DNA from: Chitinophagaceae bacterium
Lineage (GTDB): Bacteria > Bacteroidota > Bacteroidia > Chitinophagales > Chitinophagaceae
DNA length: 64,000 nucleotides
Reading direction: 5' to 3'
Assembly (NCBI GenBank): GCA_947447825.1
Contig: CANFLL010000002.1
Coordinates: forward strand, 1-64,000
Below are positions 55,352 through 63,182 of this stretch, one piece after another (within the stretch, counting starts at the first letter, position 1; each line of letters begins with the position of its first letter). Both the position numbers and the translations under genes were made by a program. Under the pieces are notes generated by a model. It ran no database searches. It was not told the origin of the DNA and saw nothing but the letters and a program-made list of their open reading frames with translations.

Positions 55352-55571
55352 CTTGCAATAGTTCCATTTCTGCTAATACTTCCATTGAATCTATTACTGA
55401 AAGCTTTGATTCGGTTTTCAATTTGTCTTTTAAAATCTTTCTCTTATTTAGTTGATTATAGATGCTGATTGCTTCATTTATATATCTGTTTCGAGGAAGT
55501 TTTAACTGTTCTGTAATTTCCTCAGTTTCATGAAATATCGTTTCATCAAGTTTTAATGATAGTTTCTTCAT
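55341..55571 (-). CDS. antitoxin of the MazF-type toxin, ribbon-helix-helix type
   Basis: 76 residues. KLSLKLDETIFHETEEITEQLKLPRNRYINEAIS (in short: LSLKLDETIF, LPRNRYINEAISIYN) has the ribbon-helix-helix pattern; the acidic C-terminal tail (ELLQDEN) would bind the toxin. As is usual, antitoxin precedes toxin. A palindromic operator lies 14-42 bp upstream of the start, so autorepression is likely. Confidence 0.85.
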   Translation of the reverse strand: MKKLSLKLDETIFHETEEITEQLKLPRNRYINEAISIYNQLNKRKILKDKLKTESKLSVIDSMEVLAEMELLQDEN

Positions 55572-55584
55572 AAATTCTTTTTGT

Positions 55585-55613
55585 AAAAGTATATACTTTG
55601 GGTGTATACTTTT
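55585..55613. promoter_or_regulatory. palindromic operator of the toxin-antitoxin operon
   Basis: AAAAGTATATAC (55585-55596) and GTGTATACTTTT (55602-55613) are complementary at 11 of 12 positions with a five-base centre. The position just upstream of the antitoxin start fits an autorepression site for the ribbon-helix-helix protein. Confidence 0.7.
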
Positions 55614-55764
55614 TTTATTTGTTATAACTAGAGAATTGTGTTTCGAAAGCTTTATTAGAATTAGTTTTTCTCTTTTTTGCCCCTCGCCAATCGTATTTCA
55701 ATCGAAACTATTACCTTTCAACCCTATCTTTTGTTAATTTGGATGGGATTCTTAATACACACTT

Positions 55765-57228
55765 ATGAGCAATACAACGTTTAAACCTACGCTAGGATTG
55801 GCAGATGCCACTATGATTGTTGCCGGAAGCATGATTGGGTCTGGGATATTTATTGTGAGTGCAGATATTGTACGGAATGTGGGCAGTGCCGGCTGGCTGA
55901 TAGCTGTTTGGCTCATTACAGGGTTTATGACGCTCACGGCAGCGCTGAGTTATGGCGAGCTGAGTGCCATGTTTCCTAAGGCTGGTGGTCAGTATGTTTA
56001 CCTAAAGGAAAGTTACAATCCTCTTGTTGGTTTTCTGTATGGGTGGAGTTTCTTTTCTGTTATTCAAACAGGAACTATCGCTGCTGTTGGTGTTGCCTTC
56101 TCTAAGTTTGCCGCCTATCTTTTGCCTGCTTTAAGTGAGGATAATAAACTAATCAAGATTGCTACAGGCGTAAACAGTTGTGGGTTGCCTACTTACTTTT
56201 CCATCAGTGCTGCACAGGTGGTTTCCATCGTTCTCATTGTATTTCTTACCTACACTAATACTAGAGGTGTAAAGGGTGGCAAATGGATTCAAAACATCTT
56301 TACTACTACTAAACTTGTCTCTTTATTTGGACTAATCATAGCCGGTTTCATCGTTTTTAAACCAGAAGTATGGCAGCACAACTGGGCAAATACATGGTCT
56401 GCTACCAAGGCTACATTGGTAGATAATTGTAATTCTACGCTTGGGTTCAACGTTACACCTATTGCAGGAGCTGCATTGATGGGAGGTATTGCAGCGGCAA
56501 TGGTTGGCTCTGTGTTTAGTAGTGATGCCTGGAATAACGTGACTTTTATTGCTGGAGAAATTAAAAATCCTCAACGAAATATTGGTCTAAGTCTTTTTCT
56601 AGGAACACTGATAGTTACCCTTATATATGTGGCTGCTAACCTGATGTACATTTCTGTTTTGCCTTTGGAAACCTTGGCACATGTGGAAAAAGATAGGGTT
56701 GCAGTTGCAGCTTCGAGGGTAATATTCGGAAATGCGGGCACTGTAGTTATCGCCTTGATGATTATGGTTTCTACTTTTGGGTGTAATAACGGATTGATTT
56801 TGGCTGGGGCAAGAGTATATCACACCATGGCAAATGATGGTTTGTTCTTTAAAAAAGCTGGCACACTGAATAAAAATTCTGTTCCTCAATGGGCTTTGTG
56901 GGCGCAGTGCATTGTGGCTGCCTTATTATGTTTGAGCGGAAAATATGGCGATCTCCTCGATATGATTTCATTTGTAGTAGTAATATTTTATGTACTAACT
57001 ATTGCTGGCATCTTCATTCTCAGGAAAAAAAGACCAACCGCAGAGCGTCCTTATAAGGCTTTTGGTTATCCCGTTTTGCCAGCCATGTACATAGTAATGG
57101 GCATTAGTTTTTGTGGTTTATTGATTGCCTACAAACCAGAATTTACATGGCCTGGATTAATTATTACCCTCATAGGCATCCCATTATATTATATTGCGGT
57201 CGCAAATAATAAAACAGTTTCTACTTAG
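55765..57228 (+). CDS. APC-family amino acid permease
   Basis: 487 residues, about twelve membrane helices. The first helix region has GLADATMIVAGSMIGSGIFIVSADI, the GSGI motif of amino acid-polyamine-organocation transporters, and FPKAGGQYVYLKES follows. It is likely an amino acid uptake or exchange carrier at the inner membrane. Substrate is unknown. It stands alone. Confidence 0.9.
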   Translation: MSNTTFKPTLGLADATMIVAGSMIGSGIFIVSADIVRNVGSAGWLIAVWLITGFMTLTAALSYGELSAMFPKAGGQYVYLKESYNPLVGFLYGWSFFSVIQTGTIAAVGVAFSKFAAYLLPALSEDNKLIKIATGVNSCGLPTYFSISAAQVVSIVLIVFLTYTNTRGVKGGKWIQNIFTTTKLVSLFGLIIAGFIVFKPEVWQHNWANTWSATKATLVDNCNSTLGFNVTPIAGAALMGGIAAAMVGSVFSSDAWNNVTFIAGEIKNPQRNIGLSLFLGTLIVTLIYVAANLMYISVLPLETLAHVEKDRVAVAASRVIFGNAGTVVIALMIMVSTFGCNNGLILAGARVYHTMANDGLFFKKAGTLNKNSVPQWALWAQCIVAALLCLSGKYGDLLDMISFVVVIFYVLTIAGIFILRKKRPTAERPYKAFGYPVLPAMYIVMGISFCGLLIAYKPEFTWPGLIITLIGIPLYYIAVANNKTVST

Positions 57229-57266
57229 TTCTTTACCACTAAGAACACCAAGATAAGAAGCACAAA

Positions 57267-57328
57267 GAACACAAGGTTTCTGAGCCATATCAAAATGACT
57301 AGAGTTTCTTTGTTAAAACCTTGTGTTC
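57267..57328. repeat. inverted repeat of GAACACAAGGTTT downstream of the permease
   Basis: GAACACAAGGTTT (57267-57279) and AAACCTTGTGTTC (57316-57328) are perfectly complementary over 13 bp around a 36-base loop. The phrase is a decayed copy of an intergenic repeat common in Bacteroidota. It may end the permease transcript. Confidence 0.55.
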
Positions 57329-57374
57329 ATTGTGGTTAAATCTTATTTGTAGTAGCATAAAAGAATGTATAAGT

Positions 57375-58358
57375 ATGTATTTTGAACAACTATTCAAAGA
57401 TTTTGGAAATATTACAGTGGCAGTGATTGGCGATGTAATGTTGGACACCTATTTATTTGGTAAGGTTGAGCGTATTTCGCCCGAAGCTCCTGTGCCTGTG
57501 GTGGCTGTTCAGCACAAAGAACAGCGCATTGGTGGGGCAGGTAATGTTGCCCTAAACACCGTTTCACTAAATGCAAAAACATTTATTATCTCGGTTATTG
57601 GAGCCGATGATGATGGTCAACAATTGACTTCTTTATACAGTAGTCAGAAGATTGATACTACTTATCTGATTACTTCTCCCCACAGAATTACGACCAATAA
57701 AACCCGCATTTTGGGTGGCAATCAACAGATGATGCGTTTGGATTCTGAAACAACCAAGGATATTTCAACGGAAGAAGAAGACTTATTACTCAATCAACTT
57801 CAAAAGTGTATTGCCCACAATAAACCAAGTGTTGTCATATTTGAAGATTACAACAAAGGCGTACTTACCGAAAGAGTGATTGCAGAAGCCATTGCACTTT
57901 GCAAACAGCACAATATTATTACCACCGTTGATCCTAAGCACAAAAACTTCTTTGCTTTTAAGGGGGTAACTATCTTTAAACCTAACCTAAAAGAGGTAAA
58001 AGAAGGATTGAACATTGCCATCGATGAAATAAATATTACCACACTAAATGCGGTGCATCTTCAACTTCAGGAGCAGTTGCAGCATAGCATTTCCCTCATT
58101 ACTTTATCGGAGAAGGGCGTGTTTTTTCAATCGGAAGATGAGTCAGCAATTATTCCTACCCACATCCGTTCTATTGCCGATGTTAGTGGTGCGGGTGATA
58201 CTGTTATTGCAGTAGCCTCGTTGGCGTATGCTACAACAAGGGATATGAAACTGGCAGCAGATATGGCCAACATTGCTGGCGGATTGGTGTGCGAGGAAGT
58301 AGGAACGGTAGCCATCAACAATCCTAAGCTGTTGAAAGAGTGCGATTATTTATTGTAA
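57375..58358 (+). CDS. D-glycero-beta-D-manno-heptose-7-phosphate kinase (RfaE/HldE N-terminal type)
   Basis: 327 residues from the ATG at 57375 (MYFEQLFKDFG). It belongs to the PfkB-type sugar kinase fold. DVMLDTYLFGKVERISPEAPVPVV is the RfaE domain-I signature (given as DVMLDTYLFG and ISPEAPVPVV). The anion-hole/catalytic base is in DVSGAGDTVIAV. It phosphorylates heptose 7-phosphate in the ADP-heptose pathway for lipopolysaccharide. Only domain I is present; the adenylyltransferase is not in the window. Array 4 follows. Confidence 0.9.
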   Translation: MYFEQLFKDFGNITVAVIGDVMLDTYLFGKVERISPEAPVPVVAVQHKEQRIGGAGNVALNTVSLNAKTFIISVIGADDDGQQLTSLYSSQKIDTTYLITSPHRITTNKTRILGGNQQMMRLDSETTKDISTEEEDLLLNQLQKCIAHNKPSVVIFEDYNKGVLTERVIAEAIALCKQHNIITTVDPKHKNFFAFKGVTIFKPNLKEVKEGLNIAIDEINITTLNAVHLQLQEQLQHSISLITLSEKGVFFQSEDESAIIPTHIRSIADVSGAGDTVIAVASLAYATTRDMKLAADMANIAGGLVCEEVGTVAINNPKLLKECDYLL

Positions 58359-58380
58359 ATAAAAAGTTTTCAGGCAAAAT

Positions 58381-58560
58381 GTAAGCCTTCACGGAAGTCT
58401 GGTAAGCCCTTACGGAGTTTCCGTACAACTGAACGGGAACTCAGTAAAGGCTTACGAAAAATTTGTTCAATTGAACGAACTTTCCGTAAGGTCATACGGA
58501 AGTTCCGTAAAGTCTTACGGAAAGTTCGTAAGCCCTTACCGGCCTTCCGTTCAATTGAAT
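58381..58560. repeat. 21-bp-period degenerate palindrome array (array 4)
   Basis: Nine 12-base cores begin at 58381, 58402, 58423, 58444, 58465, 58486, 58507, 58528 and 58549, all exactly 21 bp apart. Examples are GTAAGCCCTTAC, GTTCAATTGAAC, GTAAAGTCTTAC and GTACAACTGAAC, linked by nine-base linkers such as GGAAGTTCC that are themselves often palindromes. Of the six arrays this shows the clearest 12+9 architecture. Confidence 0.92.
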
Positions 58561-58599
58561 ATTTCTTTTAAAACGCTTGATAATACAGTAAGTTGATTG

Positions 58600-59215
58600 C
58601 TATTTACTGTTTTTATTTTTTTTATTTCTATCTTTTAAAACAGCACTACTTACTATAATCACATCACCAATATTCATTTTGGCTTCCTTTAGCTTGATGT
58701 TTAATTCTGACAAATGCTTCTTGATAATACAAATTTCTTGTTTATCATATCCAAGCGAAAAGACTTCTAAAGTAAAAGAAGTGGGAAATTTGTCTGTATG
58801 TAGCGAGAATTTACCATTTCTATCAGTTGCTGTGCCTACCTTAAAGCCTTTTACTTTTATTGAAGCACCCTCTACAGGTATCTTTCCAGTGGTGTCCGTT
58901 ACTACTCCCTCAAGTAATCTATCACTAATTACCCTGCCTTTTGTTGTTGGATATTTTAGTGTATCCTCTCTTGCTTTCTCAGTATTACTTTGTTGGAAAG
59001 TGCTATGTTGGGTAGTTTGTGCTGAAGATTTATTGCCCAATAAAACAAGGCAGAAACCGATGCCAGCCAATACTTCCAGTTTTTGCGTGGCTGCAATTGT
59101 GTTTCTATCAGAGGGCGTTGCAATTGGTCAATATCAAATCTGCCACATACATTCCCTCTTTAATTATGAATCTAGCAATGAGAAAATTTATGGTTACACC
59201 TGACGTATGTTCTCT
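58600..59215 (-). pseudogene. frameshifted CarboxypepD_reg-like protein with CGRF/DQL-type N-terminus
   Basis: The intact frame (58600 to about 59070) encodes a hydrophobic segment ending in NKSSAQ and a carboxypeptidase-regulatory-like beta domain (GVVTDTTGKIPVEGASIKVKG, ATDRNGKFSL). Upstream the remaining N-terminal sequence continues in two other frames: VCGRFDIDQLQRPL with a following KNWKYW in one, and GVTINFLIARFIIKEG in another. These match, in order, a Bacteroidota family of proteins with a short cysteine-containing head, the VCGRF..DQL.RPL phrase, a membrane helix and the regulatory domain. At least two frameshifts therefore separate the pieces, and the usual Cys pair of the head is lost. 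It is degrading. Confidence 0.65.
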
Positions 59216-59269
59216 AAACAGAAAAATCAGCCTACTACTTTCGCTGCGTTTCATCATTATCGATCTATC

Positions 59270-59815
59270 ATGCGAATTAGCAAATGCCTCTTCATTATCT
59301 TTTCATTAATTACAGTCCTTGCAAAATCTCAAACAACAACATCTCCCAAAATAACTACTTATTTTAGTGTATATCATACCATTGGCACTTATTGCCAAAA
59401 CAAACCTTCCTACATTTTTAGTACTAGTAATTATGTGATTGGTTTTCCTTTAGGCATAAATATTTATAAGTATCCAAAGGTTGGTTTCTCCTTCGAGTTT
59501 ATCCCCTACATCACTTCTACTAATACGTCCAAACCTGGTGCAAGTCAAAGCCGTGTGAGTGAGCTACAGTTTCATCCTGGACTATTATTACCCCTTAAAC
59601 ATGGCTTTGCACTAACGGAAAGAATATCTCTTTCTACCTCTGGCAGATATGGAGTTACACAAGTATTTACAAAAACTTTGAAAAAAGACAACTACTGTTC
59701 TTACTACGCTTCTGTGCCAATAGGTGTACGATTTGGCAATGAAAACACGCCAACCCCAGCCACGAGTGCTTCGAACTCGCTATTTTTTGGCTTATGCTTT
59801 GGCGTAGCATTTTAA
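59270..59815 (+). CDS. small exported beta-barrel-like protein
   Basis: 181 residues from the ATG at 59270, with a signal peptide ending in LAKSQ. The frame opens earlier, but that upstream part is antisense to the pseudogene. The rest alternates short strands with aromatic and glycine residues and ends in LFFGLCFGVAF, a typical terminal strand of an outer-membrane barrel. The family is not recognised. Confidence 0.6.
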   Translation: MRISKCLFIIFSLITVLAKSQTTTSPKITTYFSVYHTIGTYCQNKPSYIFSTSNYVIGFPLGINIYKYPKVGFSFEFIPYITSTNTSKPGASQSRVSELQFHPGLLLPLKHGFALTERISLSTSGRYGVTQVFTKTLKKDNYCSYYASVPIGVRFGNENTPTPATSASNSLFFGLCFGVAF

Positions 59816-59997
59816 AATCTAATAACAATTAATCCGTTTCTAGTTACCCTCAGGCACATTTTTATCACTTAGAATAAAAAGACTTTACTAAGAACACAAT
59901 AATTGTAGGCAAGTGTTGTTTGAGCAGAATTACCAACCGGTACTCTAAAACTTAGTATTCGTTGTTTTTTCCTTGTGTACTCCAGATGAGTAACAAT

Positions 59998-60028
59998 AAA
60001 AAAGCCCTTGAACAATTTCAAGGGCTTA
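59998..60028 (-). terminator. terminator of the DUF6089 gene
   Basis: AAGCCCTTGA (60002-60011) pairs with TCAAGGGCTT (60018-60027) around a six-base loop. Read on the minus strand it is followed by a run of T (A run at 59998-60003 on plus). Confidence 0.8.
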
Positions 60029-60052
60029 TTATTATAAAGTATTTTATGCTTA

Positions 60053-60862
60053 CTAATAAACGGGGCAACTATAACCTTCAAGGTTAAAGGAAAGACCAAT
60101 TTCGAATGTTGCATAAGAATCATTTTTGCCATTACCTCTTTGATAACCTTTCTTTCCTACGGCATCACCATAAATATAACTTCTGTCTTGAAGGTTCTTT
60201 GCAATGGGCGCATCTTTAAAAGCATCAGCACCAGCATAGGTTCCATTTACATCATCCAAATAACCGGTAGAGGTGAACCGATAGATTATTTCAGAAAATA
60301 TATTTACATGATTACTAATGTTATATTTCACACCAAAACCAATGGGTACAACAAAAGCAAATGAACTATACTGAACATCTTGACCTTCAGTTTTATACTG
60401 GCGGAGGTAAACCTTTTGATCTCCATAATAAGTATATGGATTATAGTTGATTGCCCCAACGCCCAAGCTTAAATAAGGTGTAAAACGATATTCTTCTAAT
60501 TGGGGATAAAACTTAAAGAAATTAAAATTTCCACTTAGACTCACTTCCCAAACATCAGAGTTGAAACTTAAATTTCGGGTATGGTCATGAAGATTGGTAC
60601 TGTATTTATCTGAGTAACCCAAAAATGAATAATGGGCACCTGCTTTCAAACTAATGTAGTTGTTTAGTTGCTTGAGATAAAAAGCACTTGCTGCAAACTT
60701 AGTGTGCTTAACAACTGAATTTGGATTAATGTCTCCGAAATATTGCCCTAGGCCTGCCGAAAAACCAAATTCTCCTTCATGTATGTAGGTCTGTTCTTGT
60801 TGTGCAGATACTAATGTTGAGAAACAGACAAGAACAATCAAAGTTGAGATTCTAATATTCAT
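60053..60862 (-). CDS. DUF6089 outer-membrane protein, PorG-like
   Basis: 269 residues from the ATG at 60862 (MNIRISTLIVL); the longer frame to 60940 adds residues with no family match. A signal peptide ends in SAQQ. GEFGFSAGLGQYFGDINPNS is the N-terminal hallmark of the DUF6089/PorG barrel family, and VVPIGFGVKYNI and SEIIYRF follow. PorG is an outer-membrane component linked to type IX secretion in Porphyromonas, so a similar role is possible here, but several paralogues of unknown role exist. Confidence 0.75.
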   Translation of the reverse strand: MNIRISTLIVLVCFSTLVSAQQEQTYIHEGEFGFSAGLGQYFGDINPNSVVKHTKFAASAFYLKQLNNYISLKAGAHYSFLGYSDKYSTNLHDHTRNLSFNSDVWEVSLSGNFNFFKFYPQLEEYRFTPYLSLGVGAINYNPYTYYGDQKVYLRQYKTEGQDVQYSSFAFVVPIGFGVKYNISNHVNIFSEIIYRFTSTGYLDDVNGTYAGADAFKDAPIAKNLQDRSYIYGDAVGKKGYQRGNGKNDSYATFEIGLSFNLEGYSCPVY

Positions 60863-61434
60863 AATTGTAAGTAGAAACCTTTTTAATAAGTCGGCAATAT
60901 AATTAGTATATCCTTCTGATAAACATTTTGAAGTACCCATGTTAAAAAAAAATAATTTTTAACGGTATATTCAAAGAATAAAAGTATGGAAACAAGAATA
61001 AATGGCTTAATGTTTTTTTCAAGAATAATCATCCTATTCACAAATCAAACCCAAAGTGCTAATTCAAATGCTCAAATAAAAAATCCATTTTACAAGTAGA
61101 ATCAATTGGTTTGCAAAAAATAACACAAAATCGATAACGTTTGCGCAAATTTATACGGTAATATTCCCACTTTTTTTTGGACTTTTGCCCAAAATAATAA
61201 TGTCTATCAACAATTAAGTTCACTTTTCTTAATATGTTTGCCGAGTTAGATTAAATAGTCTGGTATGTTTCTTATTTTAAAATTGCTTGAAAATTGCTGC
61301 CATACTGAATAGTAAAGATTTAGTCTTTAATAGTACAACAAGTTTTTTTCAGTCATGAGTTTTAACGAAAAAAATTCCTCAGTAAACGGTTTAATATATA
61401 TAGTTTTAAATTCACAACAATAATAAAACAAATT
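60863..61434. other. intergenic upstream of the kdu operon
   Basis: About 570 A/T-rich bases. It contains the LacI-type palindrome at 61131-61149 and a TATGTTTG element near 61232-61240 that could be a -7 box for kduD, though no clear -33 partner is seen. No further gene was found. Confidence 0.45.
61131..61149. promoter_or_regulatory. candidate LacI-family operator upstream of kduD
   Basis: TCGATAACGTTTGCGCAAA has the central AACGTT and a right half TTGCGCA typical of LacI/GalR-family sites, with a weaker left half. It lies about 290 bp before kduD. No regulator gene is in the window. Confidence 0.45.
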
Positions 61435-62205
61435 ATGAGCGTATTATCAACATTTGAATTAAAAGGAAAAACCGCCTTAGTTACAGGATGTAGCAGTGGT
61501 ATTGGTTTGGCGATGGCAGTTGCATTGGCAGAAGCTGGTGCTAACATTATTGGTGTTGCAGTTGATATGCTACTAGAAGGTAGTGAAGTTGGTAAACAAG
61601 TAGAAGCTGCTGGCCGTACATACAAACCTTATGTATGCGACATGACCGACAGAACTGAATTGTATGCCTTCATTAATAAAGTAAAAACAGAAAATCCTCC
61701 AGTTGATATTTTGATTAATAACGCAGGTATGATTTTAAGAAAACCAGCGGCAGAACATCCAGATGAATATTGGGATAAATTACTTTCTCTAAACCTTGAT
61801 GCTCAATTTATTTTGGCTCGTGAGTTTGGTAAAGACATGATTGCTCGTAAGGATGGTAAAATTGTATTTACTTGTTCTTTGCTTTCTTTCCAAGGTGGCA
61901 TCAACGTTCCTGGCTATACGGCTAGTAAAGCTGCAGTGGCAGGTTTGGTAAAAGCATTTGCTAACGAATGGGCTAGCAGCGGTGTAAACGTAAATGGTAT
62001 TGCTCCGGGCTATATTGCTACTGCAAACACAACGGCTTTGAGAGAAGATGCTGACAGAAGTGCTGCAATATTGGGTAGAATTCCTGCAGGACGTTGGGGT
62101 CAACCAGAAGATTTTCAAGGGCCTGTTGTATTCTTATGTTCTCAAGCAGCAGCTTACGTAAATGGTCACATTTTAGTAGTTGATGGCGGCTGGATGGCAA
62201 GATAA
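61435..62205 (+). CDS. kduD: 2-dehydro-3-deoxy-D-gluconate 5-dehydrogenase (SDR family)
   Basis: 256 residues, short-chain dehydrogenase. NAD-binding motif TGCSSGIGLAMA (about 17-28), the INNAGMI strand, and the Ser/Tyr/Lys active site (CSLLSFQG, GYTASKAAV) are intact. It reduces the 2,5-diketo intermediate of pectin or alginate-derived uronate breakdown. kduI follows 38 bp downstream. Together with kdgK the order supports a uronate catabolism operon. Confidence 0.9.
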   Translation: MSVLSTFELKGKTALVTGCSSGIGLAMAVALAEAGANIIGVAVDMLLEGSEVGKQVEAAGRTYKPYVCDMTDRTELYAFINKVKTENPPVDILINNAGMILRKPAAEHPDEYWDKLLSLNLDAQFILAREFGKDMIARKDGKIVFTCSLLSFQGGINVPGYTASKAAVAGLVKAFANEWASSGVNVNGIAPGYIATANTTALREDADRSAAILGRIPAGRWGQPEDFQGPVVFLCSQAAAYVNGHILVVDGGWMAR

Positions 62206-62242
62206 TTCAGAATTTATAATTCATAATTTATAATTAATTAAA

Positions 62243-63073
62243 GTGGAAATAAGATTTCAGAATAGTCCGAAAGAGACGGCTACAATGTCAACAAAAGAAT
62301 TGCGCGAGAACTTTTTAGTGCAAGAACTAATGCAAGCCGACGTAATTAAATTGGTTTACTCTCATTACGACCGTGTAATTATAGGTGGAGTAAAGCCTGT
62401 GAGCAAAACGCTTGAGTTGCCAAATGAACCAGAATTGAAAGCTAATTTCTTTTTAGAAAGAAGAGAAATTGGTATCATCAATGTTGGTGGAAAAGGTACA
62501 GTAGAAGCCGATGGTTCAAAATATGAAATAGAAAAGCTAGAAGCTGTTTATTTGGGTAAGGGCACTAAAGAGGTGAGTTTTACTTCGGCTGATGCAAATG
62601 ATCCTGCTAGTTTCTTCTTAATTTCTACACCTGCTCACCATACTTATCCAAATGCTAGTTGCTCTAAGGCACAAGCTGCTCCGGTTAATTTGGGCGACAT
62701 CTCTACTTCAAACAAGAGAACTATCTACAAATACATTCACAATGATGGTTTACAAAGCTGTCAGTTGGTAATGGGTTTAACCATGTTGGAACCAGGAAGT
62801 GTTTGGAACTCAGTTCCTCCACATACGCATACGCGCAGAATGGAAGTTTACTTCTATTTTGATGTGGCAGAAGCACACCGTGTGTTCCACATAATGGGCG
62901 AACCGCAAGAAACAAGGCACTTAATAATGGCAAACCAAGAAGCAGTAATTTCTGCACCTTGGTCTATGCACTTTGGTACAGGAACGTCTAACTACGGTTT
63001 TATCTGGGCAATGGCTGGAGAAAACAAAGAGTTTACAGACATGGATCCTGCTCCGATAGCAACACTTAAATAA
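62243..63073 (+). CDS. kduI: 5-dehydro-4-deoxy-D-glucuronate isomerase
   Basis: 276 residues, matching the usual 278. It isomerises the unsaturated uronate product 5-keto-4-deoxyuronate to the 2,5-diketo form for KduD. YSHYDRVIIGG, FFLERREIGIINVGGKG and HTHTRRMEVYFYFDVA with GEPQETRHLIMANQEAVIS (in pieces) are the family hallmarks, including the His/Glu metal ligands. Translation starts at GTG (62243; MEIRFQNS); the later ATG at M15 would delete conserved residues. Confidence 0.93.
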   Translation: MEIRFQNSPKETATMSTKELRENFLVQELMQADVIKLVYSHYDRVIIGGVKPVSKTLELPNEPELKANFFLERREIGIINVGGKGTVEADGSKYEIEKLEAVYLGKGTKEVSFTSADANDPASFFLISTPAHHTYPNASCSKAQAAPVNLGDISTSNKRTIYKYIHNDGLQSCQLVMGLTMLEPGSVWNSVPPHTHTRRMEVYFYFDVAEAHRVFHIMGEPQETRHLIMANQEAVISAPWSMHFGTGTSNYGFIWAMAGENKEFTDMDPAPIATLK

Positions 63074-63085
63074 TAAGAAAGTCGA

Positions 63086-63132
63086 GAGTCAAAAGTCGTA
63101 AGTTATAAAGTAAAACTTTCGACTTTCGACTC
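63086..63132. repeat. near-perfect inverted repeat between kduI and kdgK
   Basis: GAGTCAAAAGTCG (63086-63098) and CGACTTTCGACTC (63120-63132) are complementary at 12 of 13 positions. It resembles the simple palindromic repeats at 8493 and 11300. It may reduce read-through into kdgK. Confidence 0.55.
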
Positions 63133-63182
63133 TTAACTTTTAACTAATTCTTTTTATACACTTATCAATAACAAAAAAAACA

